DNA from: Lineus longissimus
Lineage: Eukaryota > Nemertea > Pilidiophora > Heteronemertea > Lineidae
Length of the DNA: 64,000 bases
Direction: 5' to 3'
NCBI RefSeq assembly: GCF_910592395.1
Contig: NC_088314.1
Span: 20,480,070 to 20,544,069, forward strand
Shown here: piece after piece, positions 31,953-44,844 of the stretch
How the letters are laid out: each line of letters begins with the position of its first letter
How positions within the stretch are numbered: position 1 is the first letter of the stretch
Translations under genes and position numbers: made by a program
The notes under the pieces: generated by a model
Databases searched by the model: none
Told to the model about the DNA's origin: nothing
The model's input: the letters and a program-made list of their open reading frames with translations, nothing else

Positions 31953-34910
31953 GTTGAGATGGCTTGTGTATTTTATTCCATATTTTTTTCTATACTTCTG
32001 TCGACACTGACTTTATTTTCTTTCAAGATTAAATTCTATCAAATTTTCTTGGTGCCTATGTGAAGTATGAAAAAAATATGGAAATTATGCCTGTAGGGCC
32101 CTAAAGTTTGCTACCTCAAAGAGGAAGATATTTGATGCTTCGTACAATTCAGCTCTGTTTTCAAGTATAATTGATGTAATTCCGTCCAGATCTTTTCCAT
32201 ATTTGGGAAATGTCTTAAGATGCAATACGATTTCAAAACACATGTTGTAGCTTGAATGTATAAGTTGTGTGCACAGCAGGTTTTTAAGATGCCATTCAGC
32301 TCACTTGCCGCCGTCACGACTGCACAACCTTATTGAAGAAGTTGAGAAGACTCCTTGTGACTTAATGTACCATCCTGTCTCAAATAGAGTATAAGTCAGT
32401 GCAAATGGGCTAGGCTGTCTGGATGGGAAGATGGGTTTACTACGAACTCACATTATACTAGTTTTATCTGTTGATGTAAATCACATTTTATATTTATTTT
32501 GATTGTGGTCTAGGTTTCCTAGATTAGTTGAAGTGACACATGACACAAGAAACCAGTGATGTAACTTGTAATGCCAACAGGTTTGACAACCACAATGTAC
32601 TGTGATTTGTAATTTATTAATTTCGTGGCGTATTTCACTTGGAATAAATTGTACATAAAGATGTATTTAGAGAAGATTTGTTCTTGATCTTACATTATTC
32701 CTCATGCTGATTAATGGGTGTTGTGAATCAGTGCAGGGAGGAATCCCTGACACATAACACTGATACGTAGCACGCTATTTAGGAACTGTCCCAGCGATAT
32801 CCAAGTCAGGTTAGGATCAGACTGCTATTTTGCCATCAGCACAACCAAAGGTTGAAGACGATGAGAGAATTGCCGCAAGAAAGGGCAAGGTTGACTCTGT
32901 CGTGAATGTCAAAGTCCTTCAATGTTGGTCTTACTTGGAGTTGGTAGTGTGACTGATTGAAGGTCGTTCTAGTTGCAGTTTCTTTTATATGGATGACTTG
33001 ATGATGGGCGGACATCAGGAAATGCAAAAGGGCCACATTGGTGGGACATCTGGTGGAAGTCTAGGATATCTACCTTCCTACGGCTCGTAGCCGTCGGTCT
33101 CATTGAGAGATGTCTTATGCTATTGAGAGTCACTGCTGGGGAAGACAACCCTGTACCAGGGTAAGGGTCTGAATCAGCTCAATCCATTCCCCCTCGACAG
33201 TGACTTACCAGAGCCCGAGTCTTCCAGCATTTGTGAGCTCTGCAGGTCAGCGCTATTCAAGTCCAGCAAGAAGTTTAGGCTTCCAAGCAACACAACTCAC
33301 CCTTTATCTTTTCTCTTAGAAGGAACAACACAAACAATGATATTATTTACACAACAAAATGATTTATTTCAGACTCAAAATATTTGATTCAGAAACAGTG
33401 AATAAGTAGAAAAATTGTAACTTAACTTTCACAAATGTGGTTTGTCAATCGTGTCAAAACCATGTGAAACATGTGATCCAAAAGAGGAGATCGCAAGAAG
33501 TAAATGATATTTTCTTCTATTCTATTTCGGTTAAAAGTTCGGAATTCAAACAATTATGGTCATTCAAAAGAGACAAAACAATGTGGTATATTACAGTGTA
33601 TCTGAGTGACTGCGGCAGTTGATTTAAAGTACTATGTTTGAAGCAAATTTAGACAATCGGACACAAATGTGCTTAAAGAGAGATTCTTAGAAGTTTTTTT
33701 TCATCGGGTAAAACACGAACTGGAATGAAATCTAGAAAGATAACAAAAACTACACAAGATAGAATGCACTTCAATTGTGGATACACTCAAATCTTCAGTG
33801 CTTGTGGTTTGTATATATTGAACACTTCAAATCTCTAGTACTTCTTGTTGTGCATGTAATAGGTACATGTACACTCAAATCTTCAGCGCATCTCGTTTGA
33901 ATGTAATGAACTCTTGGTTCTTGAAATGACATACACCTTCAGCAAACGGTAGACAGGACGGCACAGATAAAATTTGGACGGTTTTCCTACATATTTACAC
34001 AACTACTTCTATACAAACAAAGCCATATTTCATAATAGCCAGGCTTGATAAACTACATCCAACTTTTAGGCAAACTTTCGAATCACCTTTGTTAAGCAGA
34101 AGTCATTCATGAAACAAATAAAGAGATGTGTCATGGGTACAAAGATTGCAAGACACAGGACCACTTTACTTTTTGCGGATTTCAATTGTAAAATATTTTG
34201 TTCTTTTCATGCAGACTATGTTTGGTCCGTGAACGACCCTCAAAACAAAGGTGAAAAAAAGTGGTGCCCTTGACCACTGTTCATCAATCTTTCAGCAGAA
34301 TATTGGAGAAAAATACATTTTTTTTGTCATGCTCTGTTCCAACTTCCTTAACCCGCAGCCTTCAATTCATCAGGATGAGTTCGTCTCATCAGTTGAAGAA
34401 AACACGTGGATCAACCAAAGGTTCTACTGATAAGATTGATGAAAGTTGCAATTTTTAAATGATGGCAAAATTGACAAAAAATGCATTGCTTTTGCACCGA
34501 TTATTCAGCCTCCCTACTGGACGGCACATTTTATTCCTATTGATGTGATTTGAGCACTACACTATGTGCAATCTGCTAGTACTTCTGGGTGTTCAATTTT
34601 TTTCAGCCGATTTTAAAGAAACAGTTAGACCCTAACTTGTGTGATAACAGAATCTGGTCCCCTGTATGGTAACTCTGATCAATGAAAATCGCTGTTCTGT
34701 TATAGTTTGTAGTTAAAACACCGTTACTCATAGTTGCAAAGGCCAGATTACTGTAAACTGAAGGAGAAATAAACGAACTCAATCAAAGATTCAATACACC
34801 ACAGGACAAGACTTCTTGTGCCGCGTTCATTTTTGGGTATGTTTGGACCAAACATCCATTGTTGATCCATTGAATACTGACAATTTCCTCCAAGGACAAG
34901 TTGCCTACAG
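31953..34910. other. Convergent RIBC/MEIG1 intergenic region
   Basis: About 3 kb without a supported gene. RIBC ends on the left and MEIG1 (minus) ends on the right, so this is a convergent interval. The plus strand has TTTATT at 34530-34535, a possible minus-strand AATAAA for MEIG1 376 nt after its stop. AATAAA at 32642-32647 on the plus strand could be a distal RIBC site. Confidence 0.4.
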
Positions 34911-35730
34911 TTAATACACATACATTTTACACTTGTGCACATCTTTATCAGTACATTCGCGGCCTTTGTTGTAGTAATAGAAATAGCCATCCATTTTCCG
35001 TTTCAACCGCTTGATGAATCCATTGTGCTCCCATCTCATGAGCTGAAAAAACAAACAGCATTTGATAGAAATGTTCATGCTAATGTTCCCCCAAATTGCA
35101 TGACTTGTGGCAAGACTCTCCGCTAGCAGTCAAGAGGTTCTTGGTTTGAACTCCACAGCCAGCGTGAGACTTTAGAAAAGGTCTCTTTACCTTACTGGAC
35201 CCAGACGGGTACCGTTCAGGAACGCACCGGTTGTACTACTGAATGAGCAGCACTATAAATTCCATGCACTTGATTGGGAACAACGTTTATGAAGACTTCG
35301 CGTCACGTCACGTTACACTAATGTAAAACTGCATGGTGACGTGACGACGATCAACACCACGTTATGTAAACGTTGTTCCCAATCAAGTGCATGTGTGTAT
35401 AGTGAAAGGTTTCAGGAATGGATTGACCAAAGAATACTTTTACAAGCTGTACCACAAGTACTGCTAACTTCCCTTTTCAGGACTGAAGAAAACTAGAATA
35501 TGAACATGCTCTACTGCCAGGATTCTATTGTTGACACACTTGGTAAAGACTGCACAATGACCAGAACTCACATCATTAAGATTTGCGTGGATGGCTGCAT
35601 ATTCTTTTTCATCTCTGTATCCAGCGAGTTGGAACCGGTAGGCTTCTTCTACATCTTCATTCCACTTTGATGGCCGGAACATCGACTTTGGTCGAGGGCA
35701 GTCACATGGAGTCAAATGAGCACTGAAGCC
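34911..35730 (-). CDS. MEIG1: MEIG1 homologue (meiosis/spermiogenesis-associated 1), start unresolved
   Basis: MEIG1 is a small protein that with PACRG helps deliver cargo along the sperm manchette and is conserved in ciliated animals. Two exons: 35572-35730 (53 codons) and 34911-35042 (43 codons plus TAA), joined in phase 0. They read [34 protein letters not shown], then [35 protein letters not shown] and end KMYVY. Human MEIG1 (88 residues) has the same series, including the KW..E.E..YRFQ.AGYRDE block, the YYYNK.REC motif and a C-terminal Tyr-x-Tyr. The acceptor before 35730 implies an upstream exon with the true start. A candidate exon ends at a GTAAG donor at 36504; splicing in phase 0 would give an ATG at 36582-36584. 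Alternatively translation starts inside the exon at the Met of KSMFRP. Confidence 0.88.
35251..35404. mobile_element. MITE with 39-bp terminal inverted repeats, CACTA...TAGTG ends
   Basis: The 154-bp element lies in the MEIG1 intron. Left end CACTATAAATTCCATGCACT plus TGATTGGGAACAACGTTTA is repeated inverted at the right end, with TAAACGTTGTTCCCAATCAA leading to a terminal TATAGTG; only the four or five bases after CACTATA differ. A second nested inverted repeat (CGTCACGTCAC / GTGACGTGACG) sits inside. No open frame. The CACTA ends recall the CACTA/EnSpm superfamily, but no 3-bp target duplication was evident (CAG versus AAA), so the superfamily is open. Confidence 0.8.
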
Positions 35731-36503
35731 CTGAAAGAAAAATCGAAACTTACATTGAATGGGCTGTCAATTGCATTGTGCGCTAACTTAGGCAATCTCT
35801 GATTTACAAGATCAAAGTGTTTCTTATAAATCGGACAACCAAATAATGTCAAGAACGATGATGTCCAACCAATTTCAACATTTGATCTTGACGCCATGTG
35901 TGAATGCAATGGCCAATGCATTGATTTAAGCCAATGGCCATGGGATGTGGCGAATGTATGATGTGCACACTGACACTGCGACTGTGAGTGAGGGATGCTA
36001 AGCTAATAATGGCTTCTTCAAATTTTCATCATCAAATTCAATTACCCTTCTAGCACCGGATATGTTAATGCCGACAGACATATCTTTTGATTGTCTAAAG
36101 GCCAAATGCAGAAAACTTTGCGATGTTTCTAAGTTTATTTCGACGAATTGATGAGACAAAACTCCAACAGAGATGAGAAGTTGAAAATTCGAGAAGCGTT
36201 GCCAAAGGATTTCCGTAAACATTGATCCCGCAGCAAATAAGTTGATGAAATTTGATTGGACAAACCAACATTTCTGATATTCAGTAGTTTCGCTCCCTGA
36301 TCTTTTCGCCCCCAGTCGCTTCCTGAGACTTTTCAAATGGATATGACTACAATAGAAGATGCCCAGGATCACAATCTTGATGATCGACGAATGATGAAGA
36401 AATACCAGTTACCTGCCAAAGATATCACACAGCAGATGACCAAACGGTTCCTTCTTTGTAGAATTGTCAGGGAGCGAAACAACCACAGTTCAAAATTTCT
36501 TAC

Positions 36504-36707
36504 CTCGCTTCCAGGAAATTTTCGAGTCTGACAGGTGCTGCCATCTTCCGGGTGCGGTGAACACCATGCAACGCTAATGCGCATGCGTAGTCATGAGTGT
36601 GACAATATGCACGATATGGTCGATGTCAGAAAATAAATGTCAATTTTTCCTTCACTAAAAGCAGAATTGTAACCCTTCACACTAATTGATCACAAGAACT
36701 GAGTGTG
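36504..36707. promoter_or_regulatory. Bidirectional MEIG1/MTMR14 promoter region
   Basis: The MTMR14 ATG (36708) and a probable MEIG1 first exon (minus, ending at a strong GTAAG donor at 36504) are about 200 bp apart. Between them are an NRF-1-like palindrome TGCGCATGCGTA (36578-36589), an ETS-like CTTCCGG (36545-36551, GGAA core) and a YY1-like GAAGATGGC on the minus strand at 36540-36548. No TATA box. These sites are typical of TATA-less divergent promoters, but their use here is an inference. Confidence 0.5.
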
Positions 36708-39700
36708 ATGTCAGAAAGCGGAGATATCCTGCGTGTGGAGGATATCCATAAACTTTTGGAAAACTTTTCAAAGAACGCGTACAAAGCCAAAGAGTCTGAT
36801 ATTTTTGTAAGTACAGTAGTAGGCCTATATAGGTTTTCACTTCATGTGACTTGGTCGTTCATTCGTTGGATTCATGCATTTTCGTACAGAATCCATAGTG
36901 CATTGATGTACTACATGTGAAGTGACAAGTTGGGTAGTGATAAAAGGAACATGAACATTTTTATGTCCAGTCAGTCTTTATACCTGTGACGCCCATACAA
37001 TACAAAGTTAGCCTTAATTTTCATTATTCACCTCGCCTATGGAATCCATCATCTTGTTTCCACTTCCAGAGCGAGAAGGTTCAGAAACAATGTCTTGCAT
37101 TGTTTGCTAAGGATTATAAATTCTCGGTAAGTGTGAAAGTTGGGGGAAAAACATAAGAACCTCTCTACTAAAGACACCCTTGCAACTGAGAAATGCTGCC
37201 CCTTTTAAGAGGTGTCCTGATTAGAGAGGTTAAATTCAGTTGGAATGACCAATTTGGGACCAAATGTAATGTCCCTGTTCAGAGGTTGTCCTCAATGAAG
37301 AGGTGTCCACTAGGGGGTTTCACTGAACATGGCTTATCTTTGGCACATGATAATGATGCCATTTAGTCACAGTTGATAAGTTTGCTTTATGCTGTGAGTA
37401 ATGAGTGTGACCACTCACATGAAGTGTGATTGTGAAGTGGCCATAAACTACTTGAAAATAAACCTTTTTGCAGATAATCAACAACACAAATGGTGAATTA
37501 TGTAGTCACTACCCATCACAGATAGTTCTTCTGGAGTATGAAAGGGATCAAGGTGCAAAAAAGGAACAGAGGTAAGGACTGGGAGTGTGCTGCAGACAGG
37601 TGATTCTTATCATACCAACAAGCATTATTCATTGCACAAAAATGTCTTATCGTGGGGGTCATTGCTGCGACACGCATAGTTCTTTACTGCAAGTGCAACA
37701 TGCAATAAACATCAAACCTGTTTGTATCGTAGCCAGTATTATGGTTCTAGGTCAGGAACAACATTGTGTTCATATATGTAATGTTACACTTTTCTCATTT
37801 TCCCTGTTTACTTTCAGCGTTGAATGTATTTATGATTTACCCAAGCTGCGTGACCTGTTCACCAAGGCGAGGTTTGCTCGATGTCGAGCAAGATTTGCTG
37901 TTCCGGTCATTCTCTATGAGGGTAAACATATCTGCCGCTCAGCAACGATATCGGGTGGCGCAGAAATCTATGGGCGGTCAGGGTTCGACTTTTTCTTCAC
38001 GGGCGGTGAGAGTATACCCGGTGAGGAGGCAGCATCGGATATGGGGAATACGGAGTGGCAGTTGTTCGACCGGATACGCGGGCAGGATATCCGGTTACTG
38101 AAGGAGCTTCAAGTCAAGACTATCTGTGATCTCATGGTCGAGAAGAAAAAGGTCAAATTTGGGATGAAGTAAGTGGATGTGTTGTTTACTATCATTTGAA
38201 TCCCCATCAAATTTGGATCAATCATTGTCTGTCATTAGTGTTGTAGAATGCAAGTTATTTATAATTTGACCATTTGCCCTTTCAGTGTTACATCATCTGA
38301 AAAGGTGGACAAGGAGAATCGTTATTCTGACTTTAACATCCTGTGTACGCCGTATCCTGGCTGTGAATTCTTCCGAGACTGGAAGGACAATAATTACGCT
38401 GCAGAGGGCATGAAGTTTGATTGGAATCAGGTACATGCCATGTTTTGATTGTCGGCTTTTCGGAGATTCACGTTGCTTTTTTGGACCACGGAGAGCCCTA
38501 ACTATGATTAAGCAGATTTAAGAGGAATTCAAACTATACACAACATAGAATTGTTCATTCTGACCTGGTAATTTCTAGTGCCAGGTCACCATGTCAAGTA
38601 GATGTCAATTATTAATTGGTGGATAGTGGTGTGTATGAATGAGGTACAATGGAACCATCCTAAGTGGACACCTCTGTTGTCAGGACACTCCATCCATTGG
38701 GGACAGTGGCCTCGGTCCAAAATGGGTCGTTTCTATACAGTCTGACCTGAATATAGAAATTCAAAAGAATTCAAACAGGGTTATAAATAAACTCTAATAC
38801 AGCATATAAACATATCACTCAACTTTTCCAATGTCTAAATATCGCCCTTGGTCATATTTTTCAGGGTTATGTCGATTCAATATTGGATATTCCACCAGAT
38901 TCAGTCACATCACAAGTTAAAGTGGACTGGAGTACTTACAAGGTGGGTGTGGCTCTCAATTGGAACCTTAGAGCAGCCTTGCAGCCTCGGTCATGTCTTT
39001 GGGAAAATCAAACAAAATTCAATATGTAGAATGTCTTGCAGTGTTATGAACAACGAATGCAATGAACATAGCCCGTTTATAAGTCACTATCTTCTTTGAG
39101 GCAATTAAATTTGACATGCTATCACTGTTTTTGAAAGTGGCTAAAATTTCCCTCAGTTTAAGAATCTGTAAATTGACTGGTTGATCAAATTCACTTCCCT
39201 TCTTATCATGATTTCCTTGTTTTTCAGGAGTGGGACCTCGTCCGACTTACACAGACTTATATAAAATTACTACTGAAATACGTCGCAGAAGGTACGTGTT
39301 AATACCAAATCTTGATTATCAGTTGTCGTTATGGCATTAACACGGCCTTGAAAAGGTACACACCATGCTGTCCCATCTGTTGGAATTTATCAAAAATCTG
39401 CTGCCCCAATGGCCATTGAGCGGAGTTATCCTTCATTCCAGCAAAACATATTGTTTAGAAACTCACCGAAGCTTACAGGAAAATCAATTTACCATTGGTG
39501 ATATCTTCTGAAAACATTGACAAAGAGTAATGGATGTTTCCCGAACATTTTCGTGAGTTTGCATACTAGACATTGTTGTTGGACTGTAGACTACTTCCAA
39601 GACTCTCCATCAGATTCTACAATACATTGTACTTGCATGTTGTGTTGTTGTCTTGCAGGCGAGGGTGGCTTACTGGTACATTGCATCTCTGGCTGGGACC

Positions 39701-42700
39701 GGACACCTTTATTCATCTCACTGCTGCGGTTATCACTCTGGGCCGACGGGGCCATCCATACGTCACTAAGTGCCATGGAGATACTCTATCTAACACTCGC
39801 CTATGATTGGTATCTGTTTGGGTAAGAAGCGTCCATTTTGCTTTTTATGCATTCCATATCTTGTGTCCATCAGAATGTGGAGACCAACAGAGTGATGATA
39901 GATGTTTAAAATCGCCTTGTTCCACTGCCAGAGGTTCATCTTTCCAGTTGGCTGCTGGCCAAAAACAGACAAATCCTCTTCTGAAAAACCGACAGTGAAG
40001 CTTTGAAGAATAAACCTTTCCTAGAGAAACTTGTGTAATAAGACATCCATTAGAGTCGTGCAGAAGAATTTGCGTTTATTCTAAAAGATCTGGTGTGGAT
40101 TTTGTGACTTTTGCTTGTGAACTCTCCATATCCCCTTCTCTTGTCTCATTGCAGTCATAATCTGCCGGACAGACTTAACAAAGGAGAGGATGTAAGTTGA
40201 GTTCAAAGTTTCTTTTTATACTCCTATTTCCCTGAAACATTTCGTGAGTGAGAGAGGAGACAAGTCATTCAGGTCGCTCTAAGTCCTAATGAAAAGCCAA
40301 CCCTGCCATTACTTTCTAAAAGATCTTTGAATGGTGTTTCCCATAGTCTTCAGAGCATATCAGCAATACAGTAGTCAGCCCTTCCCAAGTTTGGCAAGAC
40401 CACGGCGTGTTTCCTTCTGTTTTCTTCAAAGTTAGTGGACTATCTTTGGATCACCAGTGACCAAGGGTCATAAGATTTCAGTCAACTAATCTATTGTTGT
40501 GAAAATCCAATCTTTGTGCAATTTACCAATCAAAATTTATTCTCTATTTCAGATCTTCCTTTTCTGTTTCACCTTCCTTAAACATTTGACGTCAGAAGAA
40601 TTTTCTGTAAAACCGTGAGTATTTGTGTTTTTGATTGTCAACTTATATTGTTGTTGTTGCTTAATATTTAGCCCCCCCCCCCCCCCCCCCCGTCAGCATA
40701 AAATACATTGTAATACAAAGGATTAACCCTCTGTGTTTGGCTCCCACGTATTTTATGCTCGATTTATACATAATTCCTGATGTAACTTTCTTTTCAGGAA
40801 GCGAATAAGATCAACTAGCCGTACAGATTCAGAATGCAATTTTGACGGTGTGCTCTTGGACAGCGACAATCCGACTGCGTGTAGCAATTATAGAGGGAGC
40901 AATGCGAGTATCAACAGTACGGGAAGTCTCGGTAGCAGCTGTGATAACATCATGGTCTCCGCGCCAGAGGATGAAGTCACCATGACGCATGCCAATGGGT
41001 ACGCCGAGAATAACATCTGGTGGAAATATTCACCAAGCTCATTTATCACATGTTCCAGATTGAACTTAATTTCATACTTAAAGCTGTGAAGTTTTCACTG
41101 CCCACTGATCTGACCCTCCAGCTCCTACAGTCCGCCTTTAGACGAGATCTATCCAACGAGACTTTGATTTTAATGCGATTGATTGCACATTTTCCTCATA
41201 AAATCTTAAAACTGATGTTCATATTTCAATTTTCAGTAACCCCAGTGTGTCTTATTCAACTATTCACCGGCGGTCTCCAATAAACCGGATCGTGGGTGGA
41301 GTCTGTGATGTACCGAAACTTGGAGTGAGTGGCCACAGTCTGGCGATGAGTATTCCTGTAGCTGTGCCCTCGGCAATAAACAAAACACAATCGAATTCGG
41401 GATCGTCCGTTTGTGGAAGGTGAGAACTGGTTTTATACAGTGTTAGTTCTTGATGATGGGCACATGATAATGATATTTTTGGATGGCCCAGTGGTTAAGG
41501 TGTCCGCCTCGTGAATGTCGAAGGTTCGCTGGTGACCTCTTTCCGATGTGGTCGGTTGGTCACCAGGCACCTGGCATTAGAGAGTTTAGGAGTAAAGAGT
41601 GTCTCATAAGCCAATACTGGCTGGACCTTTCATCAGGGGTGACACTATGATAAACAATTCTTTACTCTAATAATGTGTTTGTTTCAAATTTCTTTGCAAA
41701 TTCATAATAATCCGGCTTCTTATAAACTTTGATGTTTTTTGGGTTGCAAGATTTATTTGAAATTACATCATCCTTCCCTTCTGCTATTTCCACCATCATT
41801 TCATAATCCACTTTCCCTTGCTTGAAACCTAGCAAAATGAATGTCTTCCATCAGTACTTTATGACCAGTCTGTTGCTATCCACCCTTGCCGGCAGTGCCG
41901 TCTTCTCAATCAGAACTTGTAGTCGTAGAAATCAACACATTTTTCAAGGTCCACTTATTTTTTTTAGCTGGCAAATCATATCTGGTAATGGAAGTTTACG
42001 AGGTACAACATCGTCGTATGAGTCGCCTCGGTCATCCTCGTCCGATTACTCAAATATTAGTGGACACAGTTCAAGCTGTTGTCAGTAAGTACATGTACTT
42101 CACTGTTAACAGTGTTCATCAGTGTTCAAGAGTGTTCCTATAGGTAGTGAAACTGAGTGTTGACATTCAATGATAATATGAAACTTGCCCATCAACCTGA
42201 TATGCCTGGACTACTCCTGTAAATGATTACAGTTGACGGTCGCTACTATCTCCAAATCTTCACTGCAAAGAACATTTTGTGTTCTGCCATGATCTGAAAT
42301 CATCTCCATTTTCAACCCAGAGACTTCTCCCTGCATTTCTCCGCATCCGTCTTCATTTATTCTGCTTGCGCTTCTTGCAATTTTCCTGAATTCATTCGGA
42401 TACTCGTTTTTACTTGAGCGAAAAACCTCTCATAATGCCATTTTGGCCAAATTCATCCTCTGAAGGACATCAATGACAGCGCCATTGCATATCAGATGTT
42501 GTAACTAGCAGGTGAAAACAAGCCATTCATGAGTAAACTGACTGGTCCATTTTCCAGATACCACGAGACGACCGACATGCCTGATGACAACCCAAGAAAG
42601 AAACGCCTCGACGTAGTCTGGCGTTTGTTCCGATCGATATATGCGGCCACTGGTGACTTCCGGAACGGCTCAGAAGGGGGCGGTATTGGTGGCTTATTGG

Positions 42701-42756
42701 ATCACTTCGCCGAGAAAGTCGGGTTTCGAACGCGGCCAGGGATGGCACCGTTGTGA
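36708..42756 (+). CDS. MTMR14: Myotubularin-related protein 14 (Jumpy) phosphoinositide 3-phosphatase
   Basis: MTMR14 removes the 3-phosphate from PI3P and PI(3,5)P2 and thereby limits autophagy and affects Ca2+ release in muscle. Exons: 36708-36806, 37070-37126, 37474-37571, 37818-38168, 38286-38430, 38865-38942, 39228-39291, 39659-39821, 40155-40191, 40553-40614, 40798-40998, 41237-41419, 41968-42084 and 42558-42756, giving 617 residues in consistent frame (human 650). The catalytic loop HCISGWDRTP has Cys306 and Arg312 of the C-x5-R motif, followed by LFISLLRLSLWADGAIH and YLTLAYDWYLFG, all distinctive for this subfamily. Unlike most myotubularins there is no GRAM/PH domain at the N-terminus. 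The segment of about 395-550 is Ser/Asn-rich and probably disordered; the C-terminus (RLDVVWRLFRSIY ... RTRPGMAPL) looks conserved. Confidence 0.97.
37155..37325 (-). mobile_element. Second copy of the pogo/mariner-type MITE (MTMR14 intron 2)
   Basis: It is in the opposite orientation to the 8442 copy: AGAACCTCTCTACTAAAGAC at the left, GAGGTGTCCACTAGGGGG and TTTCACTG at the right. The internal phrases TCCTGATTAGAGAGGTTAAA and GGTTGTCCTCAATGAAGAGG match the complement of the 8442 copy. The ends are eroded. Confidence 0.6.
38647..38745 (+). mobile_element. Third, truncated copy of the same MITE (MTMR14 intron 5)
   Basis: TACAATGGAACCATCCTAAG, then TGGACACCTCTGTTGTCAGG matches the left end of the 8442 element, but the right end and its inverted repeat are missing. 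Confidence 0.5.
40672..40691. repeat. Poly-C tract, 20 bp (MTMR14 intron 10)
   Basis: Uninterrupted run of 20 C between the coding exons ending at 40614 and starting at 40798. Confidence 0.9.
41478..41645 (+). mobile_element. tRNA-derived SINE-like fragment (MTMR14 intron 12)
   Basis: It begins TTTGGATGGCCCAGTGGTTA AGGTGTCCGCCTCG, an A-box region like a Leu/Ser-type tRNA, followed by a degenerate anticodon and B-box region (GAAGGTTCGCTGG) and a non-tRNA body containing GTGGTCGGTTGGTCACCAGG. Only one copy was recognised in the window, so the family assignment is tentative. Confidence 0.45.
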
Positions 42757-44816
42757 TAAAAATGGTGCCTAGGTATATGATGTGTTTGTAAAGTATGTCT
42801 ACAGAGCAGGTGGTGACTGTCGTTTATGTTACGAACATCGGCTTTTTTCCATCCCAGATATGCTACCCGAGAACTACGATGCATGAATGTACGTAATGTA
42901 TCACAAGACCACTCATTTGAGAAGACGTCGCGATTTCTTTGCTGAAATTATGTAGTTATTTATCATTTATTCGTCTGTGAAGATTTCATGACTTCATCTT
43001 CTGAAGAAAGGGTTTAAATCCATCGAGTGAGGAATTCTGTATCTAAAAGTTTACAGAGGAATCTTCCAGCCGAGCTGTTGTCTCATAACATTGAGACTCG
43101 TGTAAACGATGGTCACCACCTGCCTTCAGGGAGCAGCACTGCCTTAGATACGTAATCCATTGAAAGAGAAACTGAGAACTATGACGTTGTTGAAGAAGTT
43201 GGGTTCCAAACTCAGACTGGGGTGTTGCGAGTATTATAGTTACGGTGGGGCGAATAATGGCCCCCTGGACGGCAACTCAGGATTTTCAGTAGGATATTTT
43301 ATTTGCTATATATTGGATGGATAGAAGAAACCAATGAACTGGGATGGCTCCAGTATGACGAAAATGGTGTTGTGATCGGGGCTATCCTCGGGTAGAGTTG
43401 GGGTGAATGTTATTTTGGTTCATATTCTTCATCAGCAGTTGGTACTGCTGTATACCATCAACTGTGAAGCGTACTTATCATGGCGATAGTCCAGATATTA
43501 AAGTTTGAGGTTCATTTGATGATGTTTATTCTGCACAATTAGTCTAAGTGCTCATATCATACAAGTGAAAACCTATTGACTCGGTCAAACTTAAGCCTTT
43601 TTAAAAACAGTTCAATTTGTGATCATATAGTTTGTTTGATTAGGGCCTATACTCTAAAGTATGAAATGTGCTTACCAAAACCATACACTAAAAACTTGTA
43701 ATTTCATTGCGGTGATTCAAACGAATCATCTGGTTACGGGAGACAATAGACCCTTTGTGGCTGGTGAAATGGAGGGGGAAAGAAACAGAAAGGAGTGCCT
43801 TTTAGCCTTCTAAATCTGTCTGACGAAGGATTCCAGCGGGTTTATTGTTGTTTTCCAGCAAGATGTTTCCTGTGTGTTAATTTGATATACCAAACTTCCA
43901 AGTTCATAAAGGCACTGAGGGTAACAGCATCTTGGTAGGCGGCGCTGATTTTCACGAGGGTATGCGTCCAATGACGTCAGAACTCAGACAAAGTGACGTC
44001 ACATCTCTTGTCGCAATAACACATTACCCTAGTGACAGTCAGAGCCACCTAGCGGCAACTGTAGTTCTGCCTGTACCCTATTGATTCTGATCTCATGTAC
44101 CGGGTTATTTTCCTTGCTGAGACATAATTATTTACAATATCTTAACGAGTAGTGTACAACATAATCTTAGTTTTTGCTGCGTATATAATATTGCATTTAT
44201 AAAGTGACTTGTTGATTTATGTTCAAGGTTTCCGTAAAAGTGGAAAGACTTTGGCTCATCATGTGTATATCGACCAGAGCTCACTCTTACTTATAAATAT
44301 TGATTGGGCCAGTGGGCACCCAAGTTAGAGAGAAGCCTAGCACATGACCAGCGAGTTTCCTTTTTTGATTTGTAACTCACCTCTTCTTGTCTGCGGACAT
44401 TGCCACTTCCAAATTTCTGACTCTCCCTGACCACTTTTTCAGCCATGTGCTAGCATCTGCTCTACTCTCTCTGTGATTATTTGTGATCTGATTTCCGAGT
44501 TAAGAAATTGTGTTGGGCAAAAATACCCCTGATCTGAAGTGACAGCAGTTTGAAACACCCAAAGATGGGATGAAGGTTGGTCAGTCAATGGGATTTTGTG
44601 GGAGTTGTCGAGGATTCGTGCAAAATAGTAAAGAAAGGGTAGATGCATGCCACTTTTAGGTTACTAGTAGTTGTGAATAATGTGTTCTGTCCTTTTATGT
44701 AACCCAAGGGTTAACCTGAAACCAAGTTTGATGTTATTATAAGGTTAAAAACCAACCTGTGTTGTTAAATGCACCTGAAATCCAAAATGTGTTGACTGAC
44801 ATGCTAAACTGTGCTA

Positions 44817-44844
44817 CCCCCCCCCCCCCCCCCCCCCCCCCCCC
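44817..44844. repeat. Poly-C tract, 28 bp
   Basis: The longest mononucleotide run of the window. It produces a poly-Pro run in one plus-strand frame that is not a gene. Confidence 0.95.

Noticed and set aside
35085-35165. Possible further tRNA-like SINE remnant (GAGGTTCTTGGTTTGAACTCC) beside the MITE
   Set aside because: Only a B-box-like phrase is readable; no A box or second copy could be matched, so it is not listed as a feature.
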